A DNA stretch of 64,000 bases from Hephaestia caeni (GCF_003550065.1 NZ_QXDC01000002.1:973306-1037305); one strand, 5' to 3'; counted from the first letter of the stretch, positions 8,461 to 17,095 are shown. Notes: generated by a model from the letters alone, not told the origin. Made by a program: numbers and translations.

Positions 8461-9573
8461 TTACATCGCGCCAGACCTTGCGGCGGCGATCGTGCGAACC
8501 ACCTCTTCGCGAACGGACTCGGGGATCTTCTGCTCATCAAGGTTCAGGAATCCTTGGATGATCAGGTCGCGGGCCTGATCCTCGCTCATCCCGCTCGCCA
8601 TCAGATAGCTGAGTTTCTCCTGGTCGATCATGCCAATCGACGCTTCATGGGAGAGTTGCGCCTGCGAATTCAGCGCGCGTAGCGCCGGCACCGAGAAGAT
8701 CTCACCCTCGTCGGTGAGCTTGAGCCCATTGCATCCCAGGAAGCCGCTCACCCCGGCTGCGCCGCCAATCAGCGTCGCGCGGTTGGAGATGACCCCGCCG
8801 CCGGTCACCATGCGGGTGACGCTTTCGCACCGAGAACCCTGCCCTTCAAGCCAGGTCTCGCTGTCCATGATCCGCGTCGTGCCGGCAGGGGCAAAGATGA
8901 CCGCCTGGTCGTTGGCGGTGGCGCCCTCTGCGAGATAGCTGCGGCTCTGCGACGCATGGTGCTTGACGGGTGCGAGCTGGATCACGCTGTCGGTCGTGTG
9001 CGCGTTGCGCTCCAGGCGCGAGCGCGCATAGCTGTGGACCTCCATGTTCGCCGCCCAGTGCTCGATCGATACCGAACGGCAGACCGCGCCTTCGCGCAGA
9101 TAGGTTTCGGACAGCGAAACATGATGGCCTGTGTGGACCGAGCGCGGCACGGCCGAGCCGGAGATCATCTCGACCTCCGCACCCTTCTCGATCACGGTGA
9201 TATTGTGATGGAACTGGCGTCCCTGCGGTGCTTCCAGCAGCGTAAAGAGCTGGATCGGCAGACGGACCTTCGCGCCTTCGAGAACGCGCACGAAATGACC
9301 GACGGGCGCATGCCGGCTTTCGGCCACTTCGGCGACGTGCTCATCCTCCGCGGGATCGATGAGGCCGAACATGAGATCCTGGACCCAGTCGTAGCGCCGA
9401 AGCGCCTCGGCGAGCGGCAGGATCTCTACGGCATTGTCGGCAAGGCCGACGTGCCGGACCTCCTGGTCGACCAGAACACAAGTCCCAGCGCGCTGGTTTT
9501 CCTCTTGATAGCCGACCTCCGCCAGCAGCGCCTTTTCGTCAGGTGTAATGTCGTCGCGGAGCGTCGTGGTCAT
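8461..9573 (-). CDS. SufB/SufD-family Fe-S scaffold protein
   Basis: A 370-residue SufB/SufD-fold protein (beta-helix core, about 90-330), shorter than canonical proteobacterial SufB (about 480-490) and similar in size to the SufB of minimal SufBC-only systems. It would form a scaffold with the SufC-like ATPase encoded just upstream, whose stop overlaps this start by 4 nt (ATGA). The start at 9573 has an AAGGA site. No sufD, sufS, sufE, sufU or sufA is adjacent, so sulfur supply must come from elsewhere. It may assemble or repair clusters under low oxygen, because the operon has a FixJ-like box. Canonical SufB and SufD are the alternatives, but the length and two-gene setting argue for the reduced type. 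Confidence 0.82.
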   Translation of the reverse strand: MTTTLRDDITPDEKALLAEVGYQEENQRAGTCVLVDQEVRHVGLADNAVEILPLAEALRRYDWVQDLMFGLIDPAEDEHVAEVAESRHAPVGHFVRVLEGAKVRLPIQLFTLLEAPQGRQFHHNITVIEKGAEVEMISGSAVPRSVHTGHHVSLSETYLREGAVCRSVSIEHWAANMEVHSYARSRLERNAHTTDSVIQLAPVKHHASQSRSYLAEGATANDQAVIFAPAGTTRIMDSETWLEGQGSRCESVTRMVTGGGVISNRATLIGGAAGVSGFLGCNGLKLTDEGEIFSVPALRALNSQAQLSHEASIGMIDQEKLSYLMASGMSEDQARDLIIQGFLNLDEQKIPESVREEVVRTIAAARSGAM

Positions 9574-10337
9574 TGCGCTATCCTTTCGTCCAATGTCACC
9601 GAACCGAGCCGGGACGCCCAGGGCGGAAGAGTGTATCCATGGGCCTTGATGTGCTCGAACAGCCGCCGGGGATCGCCCGAGCAGACGAGCTCTCCGTTCA
9701 CCAACATGTGACCCATGTCGGCGCGGACATGGTCGAGAATGAAGCCGGTATGGGTGATGATCAGGGCCGAGCGCCGCTCGGCCAGGCTCGCATCGTGCCC
9801 CAGAAGCTGCCCCATCGCCGCCCCGACCGCAGCGATATGCTCGAGATCGACGCCGCTTTCGGGTTCGTCGAACAAACATATCCCGGGATGCTGGAGGAAG
9901 AGCTTGAGAATCTCCCAGCGTTTGATCTCCCCGCCCGAAAAGCCGACATTGATATCGCGGCCGACGAAATCGGCCAGATCGAGCGCGGCTGCGGCGTCAG
10001 CCAGACGGGCATCGGCTTCCAACGCTTGCGCAAGCGCCTTGACGGTCACACCGTCCAGCGCAGGAGGACGCTGGAACGCCATACCCAGGCCCAGTCTCGC
10101 GCGCGCATCCACGGGAAGATGATCGATCCGCTCGTCGCCGAGGCGGATTTCCCCGTGGGTCACCTGGTAAGGCGGCAGGCCCATGATCGCGGAAAGGAGC
10201 GAGGATTTCCCGGACCCATTGGGGCCGAACAGGATGTGCGTTTCGCCTGCGCCGATGGTCAGATTGACGTCGCGCAGCAGGACATGCGAACCAACGGCAA
10301 TTTCGATATCGACAAGGACCAGCGGCTGCGCGAGCAT
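9570..10337 (-). CDS. SufC-like Fe-S assembly ATPase
   Basis: A 255-residue ABC ATPase of the SufC class with Walker A GPNGSGKS, signature FSGGEIKR, Walker B ICLFDEPESGVD and an H-loop (LIITHTG). The SGGE..R signature and the DEPESG(V/L)D motif are typical of SufC rather than transporters, and no membrane subunit is near. The start at 10337 (MLAQPL) has an AGGAG site 7 nt upstream; the long in-frame upstream extension is not coding in style. It is the first gene of a two-gene operon with the SufB/D-like scaffold. Confidence 0.88.
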   Translation of the reverse strand: MLAQPLVLVDIEIAVGSHVLLRDVNLTIGAGETHILFGPNGSGKSSLLSAIMGLPPYQVTHGEIRLGDERIDHLPVDARARLGLGMAFQRPPALDGVTVKALAQALEADARLADAAAALDLADFVGRDINVGFSGGEIKRWEILKLFLQHPGICLFDEPESGVDLEHIAAVGAAMGQLLGHDASLAERRSALIITHTGFILDHVRADMGHMLVNGELVCSGDPRRLFEHIKAHGYTLPPWASRLGSVTLDERIAQ

Positions 10338-10389
10338 GAGAGACTCCTGTTTCGCCAGATGCTGCCGACCGCCCTCGTACGGCGACATT

Positions 10390-10404
10390 AGGGAATGTGC
10401 GTAG
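10390..10404 (-). promoter_or_regulatory. FixJ-like box upstream of the sufC-sufB-like operon
   Basis: Reads CTACGCACATTCCCT in the direction of the operon, starting 67 nt before the sufC-like start. It departs from the CTACGTA core by one base and shares ATTCC with the other boxes. A Fur-like palindrome lies about 100 bp further upstream. Confidence 0.5.
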
Positions 10405-10498
10405 ATCGACTCGCGGCGCCGGGAAGTAGGCTGTGCGTTGCCGCCGGGGTTGGTCAGTAGGTATCTGATGATCGACGAGCACAATCCGAGCAGTAATT

Positions 10499-10519
10499 TA
10501 TTGCGAATCATTCGCAATT
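10499..10519. promoter_or_regulatory. Fur-like operator palindrome
   Basis: TTGCGAATCATTCGCAA at 10501-10517 is a perfect 7-3-7 inverted repeat with the AATCATT centre of proteobacterial Fur boxes. It sits between the leftward sufC-like operon (start 10337) and two small rightward genes (start 10567). At 50 nt before the 40-residue gene it could repress that pair; it may also reach the suf-like promoter. Confidence 0.6.
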
Positions 10520-10566
10520 CTATATGTCGATCCACGAAGAAGGGGGTCGTGTCGAAGGAGAGCAGC

Positions 10567-10689
10567 ATGAGCGCGCAGCGCGATCGATCCGTCACGACCA
10601 GCCTTCCCGCCGCGGCAGCGATCTGTCGCGAAACCGACTTCCTCGTCACGCTTGCCGGGGATCGCCTCATCTCAAGGGGGGCGTCATGA
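10567..10689 (+). CDS. 40-residue hypothetical protein behind a Fur-like box
   Basis: A small protein beginning MSAQRDRSV and ending with GDRLISRGAS. A GGAG ribosome-binding site precedes the ATG, and its stop overlaps the next start (ATGA). I do not recognise the family; the size recalls small iron-uptake accessory proteins such as HemP, but the HemP pattern is absent. The Fur-like palindrome 50 nt upstream and coupling to the next gene support it being real. Confidence 0.5.
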   Translation: MSAQRDRSVTTSLPAAAAICRETDFLVTLAGDRLISRGAS

Positions 10690-11192
10690 ACCATGTCCCC
10701 ATTCCCTCTCCCGCCAGTCTGTCGGAGGTCCGTACACTCGTGACGGCCGCCGCGCGCTGCTGGCGGACTGCACGCGATCAACGTGCCAAGGTGCAGCGGC
10801 GGCTATACGCCCTTCTCATTGACCAGGACTGCGGGATGCTCGCGCCGGTGTTCAACGGCTTGCTGACATTCTACGAGGTCGCGCTGGGCAGGCCCATAGT
10901 CGTTGGCAGAGCGGAATTGTCATCCGACGAGCATGCGCTGCTGCGTATCGTCGATGGCTTGGACGACCATCCGATCACGATGTCATGCAGCGAGGGGATG
11001 GCCGCGGCATTTTCCTGCGCCGTCCGCTCGGCGCGGATCATGATGGCAAAAGTTCTTGCTGAACGTATCGGACCGCACCGCCCCACCGCGCTGGTTCCAA
11101 TCCCCTTAGGTCTCAAAGGAGAAGAGCGTTTATTCCCCTGGGATGGGGTGAACGCGGAAAAGGCGCAGCATGGCCAGCCCTTTCCGTCCTGA
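10686..11192 (+). CDS. hypothetical protein, 168 residues, second gene of the Fur-box operon
   Basis: Start at 10686 overlaps the preceding stop by 4 nt. The protein is soluble, with an Arg-rich helical N-terminus (about 10-45), a central acidic and hydrophobic part (LIDQDCGMLAP...LTFYEVALG) and an MSCSEGMAAAFSCAVRSARIMM segment around 105-125 containing two Cys. No transmembrane helix or signal peptide is seen and I do not recognise the family. Its likely control by iron is inferred from the upstream palindrome. It may relate to the divergently encoded Fe-S assembly pair. Confidence 0.6.
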   Translation: MNHVPIPSPASLSEVRTLVTAAARCWRTARDQRAKVQRRLYALLIDQDCGMLAPVFNGLLTFYEVALGRPIVVGRAELSSDEHALLRIVDGLDDHPITMSCSEGMAAAFSCAVRSARIMMAKVLAERIGPHRPTALVPIPLGLKGEERLFPWDGVNAEKAQHGQPFPS

Positions 11193-11274
11193 TCCGTCCG
11201 CATAGCGGCCGGTGTCCCCGCCATGTGCTGGGGTCGATACGGCGCAGCCGATGAGGTTTCCACCGCGAATGGGT

Positions 11275-11289
11275 CTACGTAGAATCCAC
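11275..11289 (+). promoter_or_regulatory. FixJ-like box upstream of the first universal stress gene
   Basis: CTACGTAGAATCCAC, 77 nt before the start codon at 11352. It has the best core of the set: the palindrome CTACGTAG matches 7 of 8 positions of GTAMGTAG on either strand. Confidence 0.62.
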
Positions 11290-11351
11290 GAATGCGCCTC
11301 CCCATCGGATGATCGACCTTCGCGTCAGGTAACACGGGCGAGGACGACATC

Positions 11352-12170
11352 ATGGTGAAGGACATTTTGGCGATCGTCGACACGGGCGATGAAGACGAAC
11401 AGTTTCTGAAGGATGCGCGCGAGTTCGCGCGCTTTCATGAAGCGCATCTGACCGTGGCGATCCTTTCGGCCGTGCCGACACCGGATTATGCCCTGGCTTA
11501 CGCGCAGCCCTATTTCCTTCTTTCAGATTATGCCGAGGCGGCGGCGGAAAAGCAGGCAAAAGTCGCAAAAATCGGCGAGCGCGATGGCTTTGAAGTGCGC
11601 ATCCTGAGCGACGAGCCCAGCGCCCTGCTCGACAAGGCTCCTGTCCAGGCCCGCTATGCCGATCTGGTCCTGTTCGGGCCTGTCGACGCCTATGCCAACA
11701 AGCATCTGCGGCGGCGGCTGTTCGAGAATATCGCGCTGTCATCCGGACGACCCGTGATCGTCCTGCCAGCGCAGTGGAAGCCGCGCGCTTTCGCTCACCT
11801 CGCCATCGGATGGAATGCGACGCGCGAGGCGACCCGTGCGCTCGGCGATGCGCTTCAACTGGCGCAGCCAGCGGCCAAGATCGACATCCTCGTCGTCGAC
11901 GCCAAATCCAGCACCAAGGGCCACGGATCCGAACCCGGCGCCGATATCGCGCGCAATCTTAGCCGTCACGGCTTCGACGTCACGGTTCACGCGCTCGACT
12001 CGGAAGGCGAGAACCCGTCGGCTGTTCTCGTCGATTTTGCCAGGCAGCACCGCGCCGATTTGCTGGTGATCGGCGCCTCGGCCCATTCGCGGCTGCGCGA
12101 ACTGTTTCTGGGCGGCGTCACCCATGATCTCATCGATGGCGCGCCTCTCCCCGTCCTTCTGGGGCATTGA
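11352..12170 (+). CDS. universal stress protein, tandem UspA domains
   Basis: 272 residues with two UspA-like alpha/beta domains. The C-terminal domain keeps a nucleotide-binding-type loop (VIGASAHSRLRELFLGGVTHDLI, in pieces G-A-x2-S...G-G-V-T). The N-terminal domain begins VKDILAIVDTGDEDEQFL and is more divergent. Such proteins support survival during growth arrest and hypoxia. It has a FixJ-like box and is followed by a GNAT, an alcohol dehydrogenase, a kinase-like protein and a membrane protein in one direction, suggesting a stress operon. It closely resembles the protein encoded at 24852 in domain plan and C-terminal motif. Confidence 0.88.
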   Translation: MVKDILAIVDTGDEDEQFLKDAREFARFHEAHLTVAILSAVPTPDYALAYAQPYFLLSDYAEAAAEKQAKVAKIGERDGFEVRILSDEPSALLDKAPVQARYADLVLFGPVDAYANKHLRRRLFENIALSSGRPVIVLPAQWKPRAFAHLAIGWNATREATRALGDALQLAQPAAKIDILVVDAKSSTKGHGSEPGADIARNLSRHGFDVTVHALDSEGENPSAVLVDFARQHRADLLVIGASAHSRLRELFLGGVTHDLIDGAPLPVLLGH

Positions 12171-12216
12171 CGGCCCTTCCCTGTCAATGCCGTACCAGGC
12201 TTCCGGAGCTTCCAAA

Positions 12217-12777
12217 ATGACATCGCAATCCCCCGATCGAGCGAGCCTGCACGCAAACGAGACGGAGCTGACAACCGGCACCGGGCTGCATCTGCGCATC
12301 CGTCCGGCGGGCCCGGCCGACGAAGGCCTGCTCGAAGCCTTCTTCGAGAATGTAACCCATGAAGATTTGCGCTTCCGTTTCCTGTCGTCTGTCCAGCATG
12401 TCGGCCATGACCAGATCGCCGCGATGCTGCGGTCCGATCACGATCGAACCTCGACCTTCCTCGCTTTCGACGAGAATGGTTTGCCCGTCGGAATCGCAAC
12501 CCTCGCCGCCGATGCACAAGGCGAGACCGCGGAAGTGGCGGTTTCGGTCCACCGCGACCGGAAGGCGCAAGGCATTGGCTGGAGCCTGCTCCGGCACGCT
12601 GCGCAAATCGCCCGCACCAGGGGTATCTTGCGCTTGCAGTCGATCGAAAGCCGCGACAATCATGCCGCGATCGAGGTCGAGCGCGAATTGGGCTTTACCG
12701 CGCGGGCCTATCCCGGCGATGCCACCCTCATCCTTGTGGAAGCCAATCTTGCGGGAGATGCCGCACCGGGGAAGTGA
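12217..12777 (+). CDS. GNAT-family N-acetyltransferase
   Basis: About 186 residues. The GNAT acetyl-CoA site is seen as VAVSVHRDRKAQGIGWSLL followed by the RIL-Q..ES..NHAAIEVERELGF segment. The N-terminal part (LHLRIRPAGPADEGLLEAFFENVTHEDLRFRF, in pieces) resembles the GNAT domain of Pat-type protein acetyltransferases, so a protein target such as an acyl-CoA synthetase is possible. The start was set at 12217, where GGAG stands about 10 nt upstream; 12187 is an alternative. It lies 46 nt after the stress protein gene. Confidence 0.8.
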   Translation: MTSQSPDRASLHANETELTTGTGLHLRIRPAGPADEGLLEAFFENVTHEDLRFRFLSSVQHVGHDQIAAMLRSDHDRTSTFLAFDENGLPVGIATLAADAQGETAEVAVSVHRDRKAQGIGWSLLRHAAQIARTRGILRLQSIESRDNHAAIEVERELGFTARAYPGDATLILVEANLAGDAAPGK

Positions 12778-12837
12778 ACATATGCAGGGTCAGCGGCAGA
12801 GCAGTTCGTTCTTCAAGGCGTTCGTCCCTTGGCGGTA

Positions 12838-13851
12838 ATGGTCGCCATGCAGATCGACGCGCCTCACCAGGCTTTGCGCCGCGTCGAGCGCCCCGTGCCG
12901 CGCCCAGGCAGCGGTCAGCTTCTCATCGGGGTCATTGCCTGCGGCGTCTGCCGCACCGACCTTCATGTCGCGGATGGCGAAATCCCCGCCCGCTATCCGG
13001 TCATTCCCGGCCATGAAATCGTCGGCCATGTGCTGGAGATTGGCGCGGGCGTCGAAGGCTTCGATATCGGCCAGCGCGTCGGGGTGCCATGGCTGGGACA
13101 CACATGCGGCCATTGCAGCTATTGCCTGTCGGATCGCGAAAATCTCTGCGACGCGCCCGAATTCACCGGAGCGACCCGGGACGGCGGCTATGCGACCCAT
13201 GTCGTCGCAGACGCACATTTCTGTTTCGCGCTTCCCGAGGGATTCTCGGACGTCGACGCGGCGCCGCTGTTATGCGCGGGGCTGATAGGCTGGCGCGCCC
13301 TCAGGCTCGCGGGCGAAGGCGGACGTATCGGGCTCATCGGTTTTGGCGCGGCAGCCCATATCATCGCTCAGGTCGCCGTCTGGCAGAGCCGCGAGGTCTA
13401 TGCCTTCACGCGCGACGGCGACACGCAGGCCCAGGCCTTCGCGAGATCGCTCGGCTGCTGCTGGGCCGGCGCCTCGACACAGCGCCCGCCAGCGGAACTC
13501 GACGCAGCCCTGATCTTCGCGCCGGTAGGGGCGCTCGTTCCCGCCGCGTTGACGCTGGTCCGCAAAGGCGGTCGGGTGGTGTGCGCCGGCATCCATATGA
13601 GCGATATTCCCAGCTTCCCCTATGCGGATCTCTGGGAGGAACGCCAGATCCTCTCCGTCGCCAATCTGACGCGTGAGGACGCCACCTCCTTCTTCGAGAT
13701 CGCCGCCCGCTCGGACCTGCGCACGATCACCGAGACCTTCCCGCTCGAACAGGCGAATGTTGCACTTGATCGCTTGCGAACGGGCGCGCTGACGGGCGCA
13801 GCAGTGCTCATTCCACCTCGCATAGACGCTGCGGCCGGTAGCCATGGCTGA
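12838..13851 (+). CDS. zinc-dependent alcohol dehydrogenase family protein
   Basis: About 337 residues, a medium-chain dehydrogenase. The catalytic zinc ligands appear in CGVCRTDLH and GHEIVGHV, and the structural zinc set in CGHCSYCLSDRENLC. The nucleotide fold follows with GLIGFGAAAHIIAQVA, a slightly unusual GxGxxA pattern. It probably oxidises or reduces a simple alcohol or aldehyde with NAD(H), a plausible fermentative redox outlet next to acetate kinase-type genes. The start is uncertain (12838 or 12847; a TTG at 12829 is less likely). It overlaps the next gene by 8 nt. Confidence 0.88.
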   Translation: MVAMQIDAPHQALRRVERPVPRPGSGQLLIGVIACGVCRTDLHVADGEIPARYPVIPGHEIVGHVLEIGAGVEGFDIGQRVGVPWLGHTCGHCSYCLSDRENLCDAPEFTGATRDGGYATHVVADAHFCFALPEGFSDVDAAPLLCAGLIGWRALRLAGEGGRIGLIGFGAAAHIIAQVAVWQSREVYAFTRDGDTQAQAFARSLGCCWAGASTQRPPAELDAALIFAPVGALVPAALTLVRKGGRVVCAGIHMSDIPSFPYADLWEERQILSVANLTREDATSFFEIAARSDLRTITETFPLEQANVALDRLRTGALTGAAVLIPPRIDAAAGSHG

Positions 13852-15400
13852 GACTGTCGACAAAAGCGGCGCCGATCTGGCCGAATGGCTGGCATCCGGC
13901 GCGGCCTTCGAAAGTTCCGGCAAAAGCTCCGGCTCGGTGACGCGGATCGACACCCATGCCGCGAGCATCTTCCTCGTCGGCGAGACCGCCTGGAAGATCA
14001 AGCGCCCGGTCGATCTTGGCTATCTCGACTTCTCGACGCCCGACAAACGTCAGACGGCGCTCGAAGCCGAGCTCAAACTCAATCGGCGGACTGCGCCGAG
14101 CCTCTACAAAGCCGTGCACCCGATCACACGGGATTCCGCCGGCCGGTTCGCCATCGATGGCGAAGGCGAGCCCCTCGACTGGATCCTCGAGATGCAGCGC
14201 TTTCCCGATGGAGCACTCTGGAGCGACCTTGCCGACAGGCATGCGCTCGACGAAGCAGCGCTCAACAAGCTGGCCGATGCGCTTGTGGGCTTCCATTCCA
14301 ACGCACCAATCGCCTGGCCCGGCGATGGCGCGGAGCGCATTCGCGGAATCGTCGCCGGCAATGCCGAAGCGATAGCGCACTATCCCGACATCCTCGACCC
14401 GCTAGCCGCCGCCGAGCTGACCGCGCGGCTCGATCGACTTATCGAGAGCAACAGCGCGCTCTTCGATGCGCGCGGCAAGGCCGGTCGCATCCGTCACGTC
14501 CATGGCGACCTGCACCTTGCCAATATCGCGACGATCGACAGCAAGCCGACACCGTTCGACTGCCTGGAGTTCGATGCCGAGCTAGCGACGACCGATGTCC
14601 TCTACGACCTTGCCTTTCTGCTCATGGACCTGTGGCAACGAGGGCTGCGTCATGAGGCCAATCTGGTTTTCAATCGCTATCTCGATCATTCGCCTGAGGA
14701 CGAAGGCGCCATCGGACTCCTGCCGCTGTTCATGAGCGTACGCGCCTCGATCCGCGCCCATGTCACGGCGGCTCGCGCCAAACGTGATGGGCACAATAAT
14801 GGCACTGGAGAAGAGGCCGCACATTATCTTGAACTGGCAGAGCGATTGATCGCCGGGGAGCCAGCGCGGCTGATCGCGATCGGAGGCTTGTCGGGCACGG
14901 GAAAATCGACGCTGGCGCGAACGCTCGGGGCCGACATCGGCAGGGCGCCAGGCGCGCGCATTCTGCGCAGCGATGTCCTGCGCAAGCGTCTCGCCGGTGT
15001 CCTTTCCGACACCCCGCTGCCTGCCGCCGGTTACACCGCCGAGGCGAGCCGCGAGGTCTATATGGCGCTTGGCAGGCTCGCCCGAGCTGCGCTTGCGACG
15101 GGCCATGGGGTGATTGCCGACGCCGTATTCGGCATGCCCGAGGAACGCGATGCGATCGAGGAAGTCGCCGCCCGCGTGGACTGCCACTTTGCTGGCCTCT
15201 GGCTCGAACTACCCGAAGGAGAGCGGATCACGCGTGTCGAAAGGCGCAAATCCGACGCATCCGATGCGAATGCCGGCGTCGTGCGCGCGCAATCGAAGAA
15301 CCTGACCAGCAGACCAGCAAATTGGCTGACCCTGACCAGCGAAGGGCCGCTGGACAGTCTCTCGGACAAGGCCCGGACATTGCTGGGCCTGACAATGTGA
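13844..15400 (+). CDS. phosphotransferase-like/AAA kinase two-domain protein
   Basis: 518 residues. The N-terminal part (about 30-335) is an aminoglycoside phosphotransferase/choline kinase-like fold with the catalytic-loop pattern HVHGDLHLANI and a following FDCLEFDAELATTD metal site. The C-terminal part (about 340-515) is a P-loop kinase-like domain with Walker A GGLSGTGKST and a LRSDVLRKRLAG segment. This fusion is a known conserved bacterial architecture of unknown substrate. It overlaps the dehydrogenase gene by 8 nt and shares one base with the next ATG, so it belongs to the same operon. Confidence 0.85.
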   Translation: MAETVDKSGADLAEWLASGAAFESSGKSSGSVTRIDTHAASIFLVGETAWKIKRPVDLGYLDFSTPDKRQTALEAELKLNRRTAPSLYKAVHPITRDSAGRFAIDGEGEPLDWILEMQRFPDGALWSDLADRHALDEAALNKLADALVGFHSNAPIAWPGDGAERIRGIVAGNAEAIAHYPDILDPLAAAELTARLDRLIESNSALFDARGKAGRIRHVHGDLHLANIATIDSKPTPFDCLEFDAELATTDVLYDLAFLLMDLWQRGLRHEANLVFNRYLDHSPEDEGAIGLLPLFMSVRASIRAHVTAARAKRDGHNNGTGEEAAHYLELAERLIAGEPARLIAIGGLSGTGKSTLARTLGADIGRAPGARILRSDVLRKRLAGVLSDTPLPAAGYTAEASREVYMALGRLARAALATGHGVIADAVFGMPEERDAIEEVAARVDCHFAGLWLELPEGERITRVERRKSDASDANAGVVRAQSKNLTSRPANWLTLTSEGPLDSLSDKARTLLGLTM

Positions 15401-16041
15401 TGGATTGGAATCGCGCAGGCTTGATCGCAGCCTTCGCCGTCACTCTCTTCGCAATTGCCTATGCGGTGGTCCTGTTCGCCGGCCTCGCATCGCTTTCCGC
15501 ACCGTCGGCGCCAATCGAAGACCCGTGGTTCACCCTGCTCGAGATTCTGATCGTCGCGATGATGCCGGCGATCGTGATGCTGATAATGGCATTGCGCGCA
15601 TCCTCACCGAAAGGGTCAGAGCTGCTCGGCCGATGGGCCGTCACCTTCATCATCGTGACAGCCGTCCTCACCACGATCGTGCACACAGCCCTTTTCGTGC
15701 TTCGCCGAGCGGGTGTCATTGACGAGAATTTGCGCCCTGTGCTGCTGTCTTTCGATTGGCCGTCGGTGCCTTATATCCTCGATATCATCGCCTGGGATCT
15801 CTTCTTCGGCCTCGCCATGCTCTGTGCGGCACCGCTCGCCGACGGCACGCGCTTCGCATCCGCGATCCGCGTGACGATGACCATCAGCGGATTGCTCGCG
15901 CTCGCGGGACTTGCCGGCCCCATCGCCGGCGATATGCGTCTGCGGGCGATCGGCATCCTGGGATATGCAGGTGTCTTTCCGATCACCGCCACGCTGATGG
16001 CGCTCCACTTCCGTCAGCGTATCAAGACCAGCATCCCCTGA
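15400..16041 (+). CDS. integral membrane protein with six predicted helices
   Basis: 213 residues, very hydrophobic. Membrane segments lie at about 5-28, 45-65, 78-100, 120-145, 162-182 and 188-207. There is no recognised motif. The ATG shares its A with the TGA of the preceding kinase-like gene, so translation is probably coupled. It ends 7 nt before the convergent phaB gene, with no visible terminator. The family is not recognised; the position ties it to the FixJ-box stress operon that starts at 11352. Confidence 0.7.
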   Translation: MDWNRAGLIAAFAVTLFAIAYAVVLFAGLASLSAPSAPIEDPWFTLLEILIVAMMPAIVMLIMALRASSPKGSELLGRWAVTFIIVTAVLTTIVHTALFVLRRAGVIDENLRPVLLSFDWPSVPYILDIIAWDLFFGLAMLCAAPLADGTRFASAIRVTMTISGLLALAGLAGPIAGDMRLRAIGILGYAGVFPITATLMALHFRQRIKTSIP

Positions 16042-16048
16042 AATCCCA

Positions 16049-16768
16049 TCATATCATGGCCTGGCCGCCATTGACCGAGAGCGTTGACCCGGTGATGAAG
16101 CCGGCCTCTTCGGCAACGAGGAACACGACGCAGCGCGCAATTTCCTCGGGTTGCGCCAGACGCCCGACGGGAATCCGCGCGATGATCGTCTTTATGATCT
16201 CGGGCGAAACCGCCGCGACCATGTCGGTATCGGTATAGCCCGGGGCGACCGCATTCACTGTCACGCCATCACGCGCCACCTCGAGCGCCAACGCCTTGGT
16301 AAACCCGAGCATGCCGGCCTTGGCCGCGGCATAGTTGGTCTGCCCGAATTGACCGGTTTGCCCGTTGATCGAGGCGATGTTGACGATCCGCCCCCACCGC
16401 CGCACCTTCATGCCGCCGACCACCGCCTGCGCCATGTTGAAGCAGCTGTCGAGATCGACCGCCAGCACGCGCTTCCACGCCTCTTCGCTCATCTTGAGCA
16501 GGCTGGCGTCGCGCGTGATCCCGGCATTGTTGACGAGGATGTCGATCGGCCCGATCGCCGCCTCGACCTCGGCGGCGCCCACTGCGCAGGCGGCATGGTC
16601 GCTTACATCCCAGCGGAAGACGGGAATCCCCGTCCTGTCCGAGAAAGCGGCACCGCGCGCTTCGTTGCCGCTATAGGTTGCCGCAACGCGGATGCCGGCA
16701 GCGTGAAGCGCGGCGCAGATGGCGGCGCCAATACCGGTGGTGCCGCCTGTGACAAGGGCTCTACGCAT
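16049..16768 (-). CDS. phaB: acetoacetyl-CoA reductase
   Basis: A classical short-chain dehydrogenase, about 239 residues. N-terminal GGTTGIG cofactor motif, NNAG, catalytic Ser in IASINGQ, YAAAK active site and the PhaB-typical GQFGQTNYAAAKAG and APGYTDTDM stretches are present. It reduces acetoacetyl-CoA to (R)-3-hydroxybutyryl-CoA with NADPH for PHB synthesis. The start is placed at 16768 (MRRALVTGG); an ATG at 16774 and a TTG at 16780 are in frame. The upstream 83-residue gene ends just before it (stop at 16777-16779), so the two form an operon behind a box at 17078. No phaA thiolase is adjacent. Confidence 0.9.
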   Translation of the reverse strand: MRRALVTGGTTGIGAAICAALHAAGIRVAATYSGNEARGAAFSDRTGIPVFRWDVSDHAACAVGAAEVEAAIGPIDILVNNAGITRDASLLKMSEEAWKRVLAVDLDSCFNMAQAVVGGMKVRRWGRIVNIASINGQTGQFGQTNYAAAKAGMLGFTKALALEVARDGVTVNAVAPGYTDTDMVAAVSPEIIKTIIARIPVGRLAQPEEIARCVVFLVAEEAGFITGSTLSVNGGQAMI

Positions 16769-16776
16769 GACCATTC

Positions 16777-17028
16777 TCAACAGGTTTCGCTGATGCGGGT
16801 TTTGGCGCCGCCGGAGCCGAAGAGCGACAACGTCGCGCGGGCCGGCAGCACCATCGGTGCTTGTTCGAGGCGCGTGCCCCGCTGTCGTCGGATTTCCGCG
16901 AGACGGCGTTGATAGGCTCTTACGAGTTTGTCATGACAAAGTCGCGCTTCGGAGCAAGTGGCCGTTTCAAGCCGACGTCGGTGAAATAACGCGCGGCTGA
17001 GATAATAGCTCTGATCATTGTCCGACAC
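16777..17028 (-). CDS. small hypothetical protein upstream of phaB
   Basis: 83 residues from a GTG start preceded by a GAGG site. The sequence is basic and helical (SDNDQSYYLSRALFHRRRLE..., with a RAYQRRLAEIRRQRG segment and a short C-terminal tail). The stop lies 8 nt before the chosen phaB start. I do not recognise the family. A FixJ-like inverted repeat begins 67 nt upstream, at the same distance as in neighbouring regulon members, which supports the start and the operon. Confidence 0.55.
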   Translation of the reverse strand: MSDNDQSYYLSRALFHRRRLETATCSEARLCHDKLVRAYQRRLAEIRRQRGTRLEQAPMVLPARATLSLFGSGGAKTRISETC

Positions 17029-17077
17029 GGTCCTCGCCTTTCTGTGGCAAGCGTGCGGCACAGCGGTCCGACCCGCA

Positions 17078-17095
17078 TTACGCAAATTCCCGTAA
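17078..17095 (-). promoter_or_regulatory. FixJ-like box and inverted repeat upstream of the small gene-phaB operon
   Basis: On the minus strand it reads TTACGGGAATTTGCGTAA, a perfect TTACG-N8-CGTAA inverted repeat. TACGGGAATT is identical to the box at 24779. It starts 67 nt before the 83-residue gene. Confidence 0.5.
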
